Positions 46,901-57,589 of a DNA stretch of 64,000 nt are shown one piece after another. The translations under genes were made by a program, and so were the position numbers. The notes below the pieces were generated by a model. That model ran no database searches and was not told the origin of the DNA. It was given only the letters and a program-made list of their open reading frames with translations. How positions within the stretch are numbered: position 1 is the first letter of the stretch; every line of letters starts with the position of its first letter. The DNA comes from Lolium rigidum (taxonomy: Eukaryota > Streptophyta > Magnoliopsida > Poales > Poaceae). The stretch lies in the NCBI RefSeq assembly GCF_022539505.1, contig NC_061508.1:32668256-32732255 (forward strand), in the 5' to 3' direction.

Positions 46901-49066
46901 CGTCTCCAATGGTGGTCGCAATCGGCGGCGATGATCTCGGCTCCTCCGCGGGCTCCGACGATCAATTGGGCGGCCCCGGTGAGTAATTGGGTGAGAGGAG
47001 TGGACGAGGAGGCTCAGAGATGGGAGGAGAAGGTGGTGGCGTGCTTGGTTTGGCTCGGGGAGCTCCCTATTTATAGATGCCAGGGGTGCTGTGAGGCGCG
47101 GGCGAGGTCAACGACGAGGTCGTCGGTCCACCGCGGCGAAGGAGCGAGGAAGGTGCGCAGGAGGTAGGCGACGTCACGGCGGTCCTTGGGGCATTAATGG
47201 CGCGGTACGGCGAGGTGTACGACTGTCGGGCGATGGCTTGTACTGGCGCGGATGCGGCGGGATTCCGTCCTGGTCTCCGGCGACGGCGGGCATGGGTCGT
47301 GATCGCGCGCGTGTCTGGCGCGTCCGTGGTGGCATGGTGACGCTCACGGCGTCGAGAGGAGGTACAGGGCGTGACCGAGGTGGTGGCGCGGCGCGTGTCC
47401 AGTGGTGCCCGTACGTGCACTGCTGCGACGTCAGCGGCATGTACTGGCCGTCCTGGGCGCGCGTCGTGCGGCGGCTGTCGACCTCCTCCTCGACAGTGGC
47501 GTGGCTAGGGAGGTCTAGGGAGGTGTGGTGGCGCTCAGAGACGTGGTGGCCAAGGTTGAGGGGAGGGAGAAGAGAGGGGGGTGCATCATGGTGGTGACAT
47601 GGCCGGCATGGCCATGCCATGCTAGCTTTGGCTCCTCCTCTTAGGGTTACTATGCATGGGCTAGGGTGAGAGAAGTCAAGGGGGGGCATGTGGATGGATT
47701 TGTGGCAGGTTAGGGTAGTGTAGATCACTATTTGACATAGTGTCAAATAGTGCCATAATTGGAATTTGCAAGTTTGCCCAATTTTTGAGTGAGTTCAAAA
47801 GGTGGCACAATTTAAATTGTGTGTGTTTGGTTAAGTCCTAAATGACCAGAGAAGATGAGGTGTGGTGGTGGAAATTCCAAATTCAAAGTATTGCAAAAAT
47901 TGTTAAGTGTGAGATTGTTGAATATGTTAAAATGTTCCAACTTTGGATGAGCATAGCATTTGATCTAAAAAGAATTTGGCATGGTGATCTTTACAAAAAG
48001 TGTTCACCTTGATGTTGTCTTGGATGAGGTGCAAAGAATTGAGGAAGTTTAGTTTAAAAATCTTGAGATACAAGGGCTCAAAGTAGTGACCAGATTATAA
48101 AAGACAGATTTGACCATTATTGTATGTGAGCCAATTTTGAGTTTGAAATTCATTTGAATTGTGTTTCTTTGATTCCAAAAGTTGTAATAAGGGTTTAGTA
48201 TCATTATTCAACTCTTGGTGAAAGCCAAATTGGTCTAGGTCAAATATTTGGAGAAATGGCATAAACCATATGTGAGGGTTTTTGTGAATTTCTAACTATT
48301 TATTCTTTTATTTTTCTTGGCCTCACTTTGACAAGGGTGAGGTTTATTTGGTGTTAGAATAAGTTGAGTGAAAGGTTCAAACCATTTTAGGACAATGGAG
48401 GTGGCTAGGTCAAGATTTGATAGTTTGGCTAAGTGCCACATATGCCTCTATGCATATGTTGGATTTTATTTTGATTCTCACTTAAATTGGTTGGTAAGTA
48501 CCTGGTTGAGTGTGTCGAGGTATTTCCAAACATCCACACAAGGTAAGCAAACAAAGTTTTAGTTTTTACACAAAGTAGCCATGGGCTTGCATATGCCCCT
48601 TTTTCTTATTTAAGATCACCTCTTCTTATTTTGGTTTTTCAAAGATTTGTGACAAGAGAGTATGAGGTCTAGGGTTTTGTGGGGTTCACAATGGTTCACC
48701 ACCATTTAGCAAAAATAATAAAGGTAGGGTTCCAAATTTACCTATTAGGGCTATGTGCCTATATATGTCTTTTTCTTTATTTTGGTTTCTCAGAATAGAT
48801 CCATTAGTATTTTGAGAAGACCAAGGTTTAGGTTTTTTCTCATTTGATTTCTTTCTCTTTTATTTTATTTGGTTTGTGATCTTCACTTGATTACTTTAGG
48901 GTTTTAGGGTTTATCACATAAGCATAAACACACTCATCATGGCAAAACACAAATACTAGGTATGAGCACTATGCATAGCATCCACAGTAAGAAAAGTTTT
49001 TGTTGGTTCTCATTTTTGGAAAAAGGAAATTCATTTTCTCTTTGTTTTGAAATTTGGGGTGTTACA
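43920..49066 (-). mobile_element. 5' LTR of the gag-only element
   Basis: 5147 bp, aligned over its whole length with the LTR at 36520. The differences I could find (about twenty sites) lie mostly at CAG, CTG, CGG or CCG. Carries the promoter for minus-strand transcription; a TATTTATAG box in the GC-rich part (47069-47077) is kept in both copies. Confidence 0.93.
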
Positions 49067-49342
49067 GATACTCATAATTACTCCATGCGCAAGTTTTCTG
49101 AGCTCAACATTGTGCACAGAACTAGTCACGCAATGGAAATCAAGAAGCAAATCCAAATCATACAAAACATATACCATATATTTACATACTTAAGTGGTCT
49201 TATTACAATACTCAAGTCGATGTGAGTATGCAAACTCACTTATTAAAGTATATGTACAAATTTCTACAAAATATTACACTCTACAATACATGTGGTACTT
49301 GTGTATTGTAGCTTTGCTCTCTTGGTAGTCTCTAGTCGATCT

Positions 49343-50426
49343 TCACTCCCGATACATTCTAGGCTTCCATCTGGTCGAACGTGTCGTTCTCCTGACAAAA
49401 CCTGGAACATAAGGTCTCCCCGTTGGCTGGTAGTCGGAATCTGATGATGATCCTAGGGAGAAATCAGTGTTCATGAACTGATCATTCAGTGCATCGTAGT
49501 CCACCCAACGGGTGTACTCCCCTGTACCTACACCATAGGTATTTCCTACATTCGTATCCGACCCAACCTGTGTCGGATACCCTCCAACTTCCTCCTCATT
49601 CCACGGATAACTCTGGTGCTGGGTCGTGGCATCTTCATTCATCTCCCCATCATAATACGTTGTGGTACTATGAGTTCCCGTATCAGACCCCCAACGCCAA
49701 CCCCTGGAGTTTTCTATCGGAGTCACGGAACGCTGATTGTTCCCGGATTCCGCTCCACCCTCATATCCCCCATAGGAACTTCCCAGATAGTTCCCAGGTG
49801 TAACAGGTGTAGCTTCACGCTCAAAAGGATCAATACTAATGTAATCACCAGCTGAATAGACTGGTGTGTGCACCTCATTCTCCATAGGTTCCTTCCCCTT
49901 AGTCTCCTCCTTGGGTTCAGTAAACTCCTCTAGCATTGTATCAATTGCTCCCGTCAAATGACGGTTCAACTGAAAGAGTAATGAGATGAAGTTACGGCTA
50001 TTGTCCATATATTTTGCTGCTTCGGCTGGTTTGCTTTTGGCATATTTGAAATGGTTCAGCATGGGATCATCGTCCTCCTCCATATGAGGAATGTGTGTGA
50101 ATTCGGAACCCATAAGCTCTTTCGTCTTATGCTCCCGAATATCGGTTATGGCTCTCATAACGGCTATATGGTAGGCTGTGTTCATAGTTCGGGCTTCCCC
50201 TGCTGGCATTACTACGCTCATTCCCAAAGATTCGGGAAGTCGTAGCCCTACCCTACATTTGGCCAATACGAGTACCATCATAGTACATGTATTTCTTTAC
50301 TTGAATCTGGGGATCACACCCAAATTCAAGTAACATGGCTCGTAGAATATCTGCAAGTCCTCCTTCGTATTCACTCAGTATGGAATCCATCACCTTCACG
50401 TTTCGTCCGGGACGTGAACTTGCCAT
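49343..50426 (-). pseudogene. Extra ORF upstream of gag in the chromovirus-like element
   Basis: The minus-strand ATG at 50426 starts MASSRPGRNVKVMDSILSEY; the frame hits a stop near 50270 and continues in another frame (CRVGLRLPESLG) to 49343, in all about 360 residues. The second half is acidic and rich in Gly, Tyr, Ser and Thr (around YNSAGDY/GSSYGGYEGG-type stretches), likely disordered. It lies between primer site and gag, as does the different upstream ORF of the gag-only element. No known domain is recognised. A role in packaging or regulation would be a guess. Confidence 0.55.
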
Positions 50427-50628
50427 GTTGGCTGTAGAAATAGAAAGATTATGAGATTAGTAATAATGCATCATAATAGAGATAATAAAGAATTATCTCA
50501 CTAAAAGATATGATTGTTGTATTCTCGAGTGAATATACACCATATTTTTAAAGAATTCTTTACTAGTCCTATTTGACTCCTAACGTTCGGTCCCATTTAC
50601 TAGGTTCCAACCTAAGGTCAAAGCTTTT

Positions 50629-50640
50629 GCTCTGATACCA
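50629..50640 (-). other. Primer binding site (tRNA-Met) of the chromovirus-like element
   Basis: TGGTATCAGAGC on the minus strand, two bases after the 5' LTR end at 50643. Marks the orientation of the element. Confidence 0.9.
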
Positions 50641-50642
50641 AC

Positions 50643-51871
50643 TGTGGTGACCCTGCATACCACTGCATGTTGTAGTATGCCAGTCGTTGATATAACATTC
50701 ACGAAGTACCATTCCACAAATATTACATCCCTCAGAGTAATACAACAGAACATAGCAGGTCCATAACTCATTCATTAATTATTACAAATATCACACACAC
50801 AAGAAGTGAGCCTAGCTCACTTGGTTAGGGAAGTGGATGTACAACCTAGCCACCCAGGTTCAAATCCCCAGGGACGCAAATTTGGGTTCTTATTATTAAA
50901 AAAACAAAAATCTCACTGTAGGGGCTTCCCCTACTGTATTCCTTTCAAAAAAAAAACAAATATCACACACATGTCGTTCCGGAGCTCCTCTTGGGTCCTA
51001 AGAGGAATACTCCTGGGTTCGAGGCGAACCCAGCTTAGCTTACAATACCAGTGTCTCATTAAGTTATACATTTATTTCTTCGAACAGCTAAATACTAAGA
51101 GTTCGGGCTGCTCGGCTACTACTACTACTCGAGATGCTCAGGCTTGATCTCCTCCGGAAGCCTCCCCGGTTCCGTAGACGATGAGGTAGTCTACGCCCTC
51201 AATACCTCCAGAGAGGTCCGGTTCCTCATAGCCGATGATCTCGGCTCCTTCATCGTTGTCGTAGTCCTCCTCCGGACGATTCGGACAATCTAAGCATGGG
51301 ATTTAAGAGTGGTATGAGTACGAGCGTACTCAACAAGTTCATTATAGATAAGAGGTGTTTAATGCACTAGCTACGATATTAGACCGGAAAGTCTAATACC
51401 AATGCAAGTTTTGGTAAACATTTCTTCAAGAGATTGCTTTTATTTCAAAGAGCTATGTCCGTCGGCCTTCACCGGTTTACTAGAACTTCATGGAGCTCCT
51501 TTCCGGCCGCGTTCGCAGTTCCTTATCCCGGAACAGGGAGTGACGAGTCACGGTTCTTTACACTCTGCGAGGTGTGTTGCTTCACCCATAAGAGATCTTA
51601 ACCTTGGTGCCAACCGGGCAGCTTTCCCGTCCACACTTCCTTCGGTGTGAGGCCCGGTATAAGGTCTAGCCAATCATGTTCCTCCGCTACCTCGAACACC
51701 CACCCTTTGTTGCATGCCCCGACCCTGGGTCCACGCCGGTCCCATTATTCCTGTAGATTTCAAGGTGGACCCCGACCACGACGACAGTGTTGGGCTCTAC
51801 CATACACTCCTACGCCGGTAGCTGCAACCCATCATAGACCGCAATACCGTGGGGACTTAGGACTCCCCAGC
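50643..51871 (-). mobile_element. 5' LTR of the chromovirus-like element, part 1
   Basis: Matches 26832-27889 closely apart from the SINE insertion. Broken after CTCCCCAGC where another element begins. The remaining part is at 55454. Confidence 0.9.
50799..50955 (+). mobile_element. tRNA-derived SINE
   Basis: Present in this LTR and absent at the same place in the partner LTR (26985). Flanked by a 15-bp direct repeat ACAAATATCACACAC (50784-50798 and 50956-50970). The head carries an RNA polymerase III A-box-like TAGCTCACTTGG and a B box GGTTCAAATCC; the tail is an A-run. 157 bp, in the range of cereal Au-like SINEs. Empty site and duplication together prove insertion. Confidence 0.93.
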
Positions 51872-52257
51872 TGACAAGGGATTAACTTATCAATGCCTAT
51901 GGTTTGTAGGCTAGGGTTTAGTTAGAAGTAGAGGGCAAGTAGATCTCGAAGGTTTCAGCCGAAAAGTACTCGACGATTATAAAAACTAGGGTTTGCAGAC
52001 AATGATTCGATGATCTCCTCGTCCCTCGACTCCCCCTTTATATAAGAGGTGGAGCCGAGGGTTTCGTTTTGTACAAGTTACGAGTCCGGGACGGTTTCTA
52101 ACTCATCCCGCCGGATTACAAATAACACTTCCTATTACAACTCTATCTTTTCCTTAAATACATCTTGGGCTTCCGAATCTTCTTATTCTTCGGGTAGTGG
52201 GCCTTCAATAAACCCCAGGTACTATATTCGGCAGGCCCATTTGGGATGCCTATGTCA
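51872..52257 (-). mobile_element. 3' LTR of a second Gypsy-type element
   Basis: 386 bp from TGACAAGGGATTAACTTATC to GGGATGCCTATGTCA, TG...CA ends. On the minus strand it is preceded by a polypurine tract TCTCGGGGGCTAC (52258-52270), the style of cereal Athila/TAT Gypsy elements. The interior follows at 52258-52355 and, after the Helitron, at 54721-55057, where the gap cuts it. The 5' LTR is missing. Confidence 0.7.
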
Positions 52258-52355
52258 GTAGCCCCCGAGATTTTGCTTGAATCATAGAGTCAGGGAAAAT
52301 CTCCACTGTTTATTTTTACTCGAAAGCTCTAACCTTTATACTTGTTCTCATAAAA

Positions 52356-54720
52356 TCTTTACTATTAAGCAGCAATGGGTGGTGTCCGTACGTCACAAAA
52401 CCGCTTGGTACGTCTGGAAAAACCGGATGCCTCGCTCGTTCGAAAAAAAACCGGTACTGCTAGCTCGAACCGCTCCCCACGACTCCCGAACACGTCTCCC
52501 CCGCGCACTACGCAGCTTGTTCTCCTCGATTCCTCTATCCGCCGCCTGCTCCGCTCCCCGTCCCGCTGGTCCGGCGCAACCTTCCTCATCCCGACCGCGC
52601 GCGTCGTGGTCGACTGGCCGCTAGCGTTGGAGATCTCAGCGAGTGCTCGCTTTCTTGCGCTGGGAAATCTCAGCTGGATCGAGCCACGCCGGCTGGATCT
52701 CCGTCAGCGCCAAAGCGCGGGTGCAGTAGCTCGCCTGGCAGGAGATCGAGCCGACAGGGAAGCCACGCCTCATTCTCATCTTTGCTCTCGGCCGGCCGGC
52801 GCGCCCTTTTGCAGTTGCTCTCGGCCGGCCAGGCTGGCCGGCCGCCGCGCCCTTGCTCAGCTGCTATCGACCGCCTGCGGTGGCATCGATTTTTGATTCC
52901 GAGCAAAGCTAACTGGAGTAGTTAATTGTTGGAGGGCGAAGAGAAGCGATTTGGGAATTTTCTTTCCTCTGCATCGAGCATATCATAGATGTGTGACATG
53001 GATTCATTTAGTATGTAGCTTCGACTCGGCTCTCTTAGGTTATTTTTTGGCTGGTTAAGCTTTATGGAGCTGCGAGCTATAGAAGGAAGACACATTGCAA
53101 GTAAATAAGGGCATGTAATATTTCTTGAAATTTTTTTATCGAAAATGTACAAATAAAAAGAACAACAAAAATCCTTACTTCTCTACTCAGTTTGTCCGGG
53201 ATGCGAAAAATAAATTCAGTAGTTTAATCCATGTGTGTTCCTAAATATACCACTCTTCATATTATTTTCCATTAGATTTTTAGAAAAAGAAAAAGGCCTA
53301 TAGGAGACATGATATTTTAAGACCTCCGGTACTAAATACAAAAAGTTTTGTTAAGTTAAAATAGCCTAACAAAACATTTTTTATTACGAAGTAGAGGTTA
53401 TAATAATATTTAAAGGCTAAGGTCTTTCATGGCGCAATTCTTAATTTGTTGGTGCTACTCCAAAAGATAATTTTCTAATCACACGCTTAAATCTGACGTT
53501 TCTCATAGTAGGTTAAAAACCGTGTCGTACATCAAAAAAGACCAATCCGACCAGATCTCTAGCTTCCTGCCTGGGTATGATGAGAAAAAAACCAGGAGCA
53601 ACCCTACCCCAAAGAAACCGGAAAACAGAGTAACCAACACAAGTTGTCTCGCCATCTTAGAGATAAAAACCAGCGAAGGAAAAAAAAAACAAGTCTATTC
53701 TCCATACATAGAGAAAACTACAGCGAACATTACACGGTTTGCCACCGCGAAGTTAAAATACCGATTCGATGTTCTCATTTTTCGGAAATCAACCCGACCG
53801 GTGGAGGAGGACGTCGGGGCTTGGGCGCACGGTGGCGTCGAGTTGGAGACGCGAAGCTGGCTTCATCGCTATCGATCGAAAACTGAAGGGAAACAAAGCA
53901 GGCAAGCTGCCAGGGTGGGAGACGGCTCGGCTAGCTTGTGATGGCATGTGTGCACACGGGCGAACAACAACGCGGGGCAGAGGTGGCGTGCGCGAGAAGC
54001 GAAAAGTCTGTGCAGAGGCGAGGAAGAAGGAGGAGGTGAGCCTTTCGGCGATTCATGCAGGTCGAGGCGAGCTGGGGTTTGGAGAGAGGCAGCCGTCGGG
54101 AAGCCGAACATGACGCGTGGGAACGGAGCTACGTCCAGAAGGAGACGGGGGGTGGGGGGTTGCAGAGGGAGCCGACGCTCGGTCATAAGAGGAGGATGCG
54201 AACGGGCAGTCTAGGTAGAGGAGTAGGAGAGGCAAGAACGATGTGGAGCTGCGGTGCTGGTGGTGCGGCGCTCGGGGAAAGGAGGAGCCTGTCTGCGAGA
54301 TGTGAGCGACAAGGACATGGGCTTGATCGCATTGGAAGAAAAAGGGCATGGGGGTGGCTGCAAGAATGCTATGGCATGGTAAAATGATATTTTTAATAAA
54401 CATTATATTCAGTAAATTCTCCATGGCCTAAAAACTCCACCCTATCGAAATTCTCCATCGCCTAAAACAGTAGCGAAATTCACCATGGCCTCAAAATACT
54501 GAGTAAAGGTAACGCACGGGCACCGCTTGCCGCGATCACCACCAAATGTAGCATGGTCACTCCGTGGGCGGCAATACCGCTGGTTCATCGGTTAAAGCAG
54601 TGGTACCGACGTTCAGGTTTGGTGACCCACAACGCCGTGTTTCATAGAAGCTAAAATTTAATATAATTGTTATGTTAATTTTCTGAAAAAACCCGTAGCA
54701 ACGCACGGGTATTCAGCTAG
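52356..54720 (+). mobile_element. Non-autonomous Helitron
   Basis: Begins TCTTTACTATTAAG and ends in CTAG, inserted between A (52355) and T (54721), as Helitrons do. A hairpin ACCCGT...ACGGGT (54691-54710) sits 10 bases before the CTAG end, with the GCAACGCACGGGTATTC wording typical of grass Helitrons. 2365 bp; no Rep/helicase is seen. Two GC-rich blocks (52500-52860, 53800-54340) may be captured gene pieces, but no domain is recognisable. Confidence 0.85.
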
Positions 54721-55057
54721 TTCTATATTGTACAGGGATATTGGTAGTTGGGGCTAGTTCATCTGACGGATCAGGTACTAGTTAACTGCTCTAGTGGCAA
54801 TCCGCAAAAACCTACTTCAAAATCACGTCCCTGGACATGATCTCGGGATGCGGTGTAAACTTCGGCAGTGCCGCTTAAGGTCTTACCATTACCTGTCGAG
54901 TCCCGAGTCACATTTATCGAGTACCTAACGCGTCGTTAGGATTTTCTTCATAATGCGGTGATACGGATAAAAGTAACGAGACGCAGTCTTTGGCGATGCC
55001 ACGCCCGGCGAGAGGATGGATGCTGGGTCTTACCTTCGCAAATTTGCGGCATTCGAA
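54721..55057 (-). mobile_element. Interior of the second Gypsy-type element, to the gap
   Basis: Continues the sequence interrupted by the Helitron. No readable domain; on the minus strand it is the region before the polypurine tract. Cut by the N run. Confidence 0.5.
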
Positions 55058-55157
55058 NNNNNNNNNNNNNNNNNNNNNNNNNNNNNNNNNNNNNNNNNNN
55101 NNNNNNNNNNNNNNNNNNNNNNNNNNNNNNNNNNNNNNNNNNNNNNNNNNNNNNNNN
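55058..55157. other. Scaffold gap (100 N)
   Basis: Exactly 100 N, a conventional placeholder for unknown length. The flanks belong to two different elements, each missing its other half, so real sequence is absent. Confidence 0.98.
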
Positions 55158-55453
55158 TAACTTAATGACGAGATCTTATGCTACGCTTAATTGGGTGTGT
55201 CCATTACATCATTCATATAATGATATAACCTTGTTATTAATAACATCCAATGTTCATGATTATGAAACTAATCATCCATTAATCAACAAGCTAGTTTAAG
55301 AGGCATACTAGGGACTCTTTGTTTGTCTACATATCACACATGTACTAATGTTTCGGTTAATACAATTATAGCATGATATATAAACATTTATCATAAACAT
55401 AAAGATATAAATAATAACCACTTTATTATTGCCTCTAGGGCATATCTCCTTCA
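55158..55453 (-). mobile_element. BARE/Angela-type LTR fragment
   Basis: On the minus strand the LTR starts TGAAGGAGATATGCCCTAG, then AGGCAATAATAAAG, as in the solo LTR at 4641. About 296 bp remain before the gap. Following bases CATGT (55454-55458) would be its target copy; the partner would be on the lost side. Confidence 0.85.
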
Positions 55454-56913
55454 CATGTTGCCTGTCAACCTGATGGTTTAGCTAGGTCAATAGGTGCTTT
55501 GTGATTCTGAATGGCTGCAAGGAGTAAATCCATGCTGGATTTCTCTGGTTTTGACACTGTGTTGTCACAACCAGTGTTCCTTGGTTTATTTTCCTTTTAG
55601 CCTTGGTTGTACTTGCTGGCACCAATTGGTTTAGTAACCAAATGATGATACACCCAGGGTTTCCTACCCTTCTGTGCTCCTGTGATGCAAGCATGCTTAA
55701 GTATGAGCAAGATATGATCTTGCTCAGGCTCTTGTGTGGTATACCTCACTCCAGCTCCTAGAATTAAGTGTTGGTGTAGAGGATTGCTTCTGTGATGCTT
55801 GGTTTGCTTGCCCTGCTCCTCCTTGCAAGCTTGTGGTGCTTTACTCCATCTGGTTCTTGCTCACAGCTGACAGTTCTTGGTGAAACTGTCCCTGGATGGT
55901 TTCTGGTGGCTTGTTGTTCTTCCTGTTCTAAGTGTTCTTGGTGTTCTTGGTGACTTACCAGTTCAATTCTGCCGATGGTTGAATCAAATGGCTAGGGTTT
56001 GGCTTGGAAAAGCTTTTATATGCCCAGCCATTGCATCTCTGGTTGACAGCTCCACCTTCCCCTTTGGGTGACTCACTGTGTGTGTGTGCTGCATGCACAC
56101 AGCCCTGTGAGCAGGCTGTGTGTGTGTGTAGACAAGTGCTGTGCACTTGGACCTGGAACTTGACTGTGGCATGGATCAGCTCGGCAGAGACTTGATCATA
56201 TCCTCTTCATTTCCATTATTTGCTAACCTGCCAAGTGGCAATGCCACTTGGCATAATGTGCTCTTTGTTGTGTGTGTGTGCAGGGATCAAGAATTGATCA
56301 AGATGATCTAGAAGATCATCAAGTCCAAGATCAAGTGAAGATGTTCTTGTAGTATTTAGGATATTTAGATAACTTGTAATTTTCCTTTTATTTCTTCTAT
56401 TCCTCCAATTCTTGTAATGTGTTGTAAAATTCATTTATTTCCATTATGAATAATGTAAAGACAATGTATCTTGTGTGTTAATCAATAAAGCTCAAGGTTT
56501 TCTCTAATGAGCTTGTCTTATTGTTTAAATTATTCATAATGTGTTTTATGTATTATTTACTTAATGAATTTCCTCACAATTCAACTATTTAGGGTAATTA
56601 TTTAATATTTGAATTTGAAATTCAAATTCAACTTTGGTTTGAATTCAACCATGCTACTTAATTTAGAATTCAATCATGCAACTTAAGTTTGATGCAAACT
56701 CTCCCTCTCTTCTCAAAACTCTAATTTAGTTAGATGGGAAACAAGTTTGTCGCACTCTCGAAACCCTAACCCTGTAAGGTGTCGAGAGAGAAACTTGTCC
56801 CCCTTCGATGCAATTTTTGTTTAAAAGCGCGAAATTTCCCCAGAATTTACAATGCCATGCACATCCCTTTCTAAAATCTACCCCTCGATCGTCTCTAAAC
56901 CTGGGACATTACA
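55454..56913 (-). mobile_element. 5' LTR of the chromovirus-like element, part 2
   Basis: Matches 30468-31930 of the partner LTR with small changes, up to GGGACATTACA, followed by the target duplication ATAAA (56914-56918). The equivalents of 27890-30467 are absent from this copy. Confidence 0.9.
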
Positions 56914-56918
56914 ATAAA

Positions 56919-57345
56919 CAACACATAAATGATAGATCGATAATCAACTTGACATAGTATAACATATTCATCGGATCCCAACAAACACAACATGTAGATG
57001 ATCTTGATCATGATAGGCAGCTCACAAGATCTAAACATGATGGCACAATAGGAGAAGACAACCATCTAGCTACTGCTATGGACCCATAGTCCAAGGATGA
57101 ACTACTCACGCATCAGTCCGGAGGCGGGCATGGTGATGTAGAGCCCTCCGGTGATGATTCCCCTCTCCGGCAGGGTGCCGGAGGCGATCTTCAGAACCCC
57201 CTGAGATGGGGTTGACGGCGGCGGCGTCTCAGTAACTTTTCTCGTATCGTGGCTCTCGGTGATAGAGTTTTCGCTACGGAAGGATTATATAGGCGAAGGG
57301 GCAGAGTCGGGGGACACCCGAGGGGCCCACCCCATATGGCGGCGC
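56919..57345. mobile_element. Old LTR-type repeat, right part
   Basis: Continues the repeat at 25986-26831 after the target duplication. Contains the CTCTCCGGCAGGGTGCCGG and TATATAGGCGAAGGGGC region found at the promoter end of many cereal LTRs, and stops at about 57345 without a terminal motif, so it is truncated. Confidence 0.65.
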
Positions 57346-57438
57346 GGTTAGCTTTTGTTGTATACCATAAAAACCATAATACCTTCCCAGCCAAAGTCAT
57401 GCCGAATTTCTCATGCAAGGTTAGCTTTTGTTGTATAC
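57346..57438 (+). repeat. Short direct repeat at the edge of the old LTR
   Basis: The 20-mer GGTTAGCTTTTGTTGTATAC occurs at 57346 and 57419 with a 53-bp spacer, exactly where the old LTR ends. Such short repeats are typical of repaired breaks. Confidence 0.7.
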
Positions 57439-57589
57439 ACGTTGCCTCGCCACAGCTCGTGCCATTTGTGTTGTTCATGTTCGTTCTCTAAATATAACAA
57501 CAGATTACAGGAATCAGAAAACATGAAAACAAAGAAATATAAGAATAATACAAAAATTACATAACGAAAAGTACCATATGTTGAAGTAG

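Larger units (their letters stand above)
36520..49066 (-). mobile_element. Gag-only Gypsy retrotransposon with 5.1-kb LTRs
   Basis: TGTCAACACC...GGTGTTACA ends and perfect duplication GATAC (36515-36519 and 49067-49071). Two LTRs of 5147 bp each surround an interior of 2253 bp (41667-43919) with primer site, an upstream ORF, gag and polypurine tract, but no protease, reverse transcriptase or integrase. It matches the non-autonomous TR-GAG class, which needs enzymes from a partner. The LTRs are nearly identical, so insertion is recent. It sits in the leader/gag region of the chromovirus-like element. Confidence 0.92.
26832..56913 (-). mobile_element. Chromovirus-like Gypsy retrotransposon with nested insertions
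   Basis: Ends TGTGGTGACC...GGGACATTACA with target duplication ATAAA on both sides (26827-26831 and 56914-56918). On the minus strand the order is 5' LTR (56913-50643, interrupted), primer site, an extra ORF, gag with CCHC knuckle, protease, reverse transcriptase, RNase H, integrase with a C-terminal chromodomain-like region, polypurine tract and 3' LTR (31930-26832). Integrase after RNase H defines Gypsy; the tail and the tRNA-Met primer site fit chromoviruses of the Tekay/Del kind. It is broken by a gag-only element (36520-49066), a SINE, a second Gypsy piece, a Helitron, a BARE-like piece and the gap. It can no longer act on its own as assembled. Confidence 0.9.

Noticed and set aside
50799..50880. 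tRNA gene
   Set aside because: A and B boxes are present, but the body does not fold as a tRNA; the A-tail and flanking duplication show a SINE.
53522..54424. Possible gene in the Helitron
   Set aside because: Overlapping frames on both strands without any domain or splice-consistent structure; listed only as possible captured DNA.
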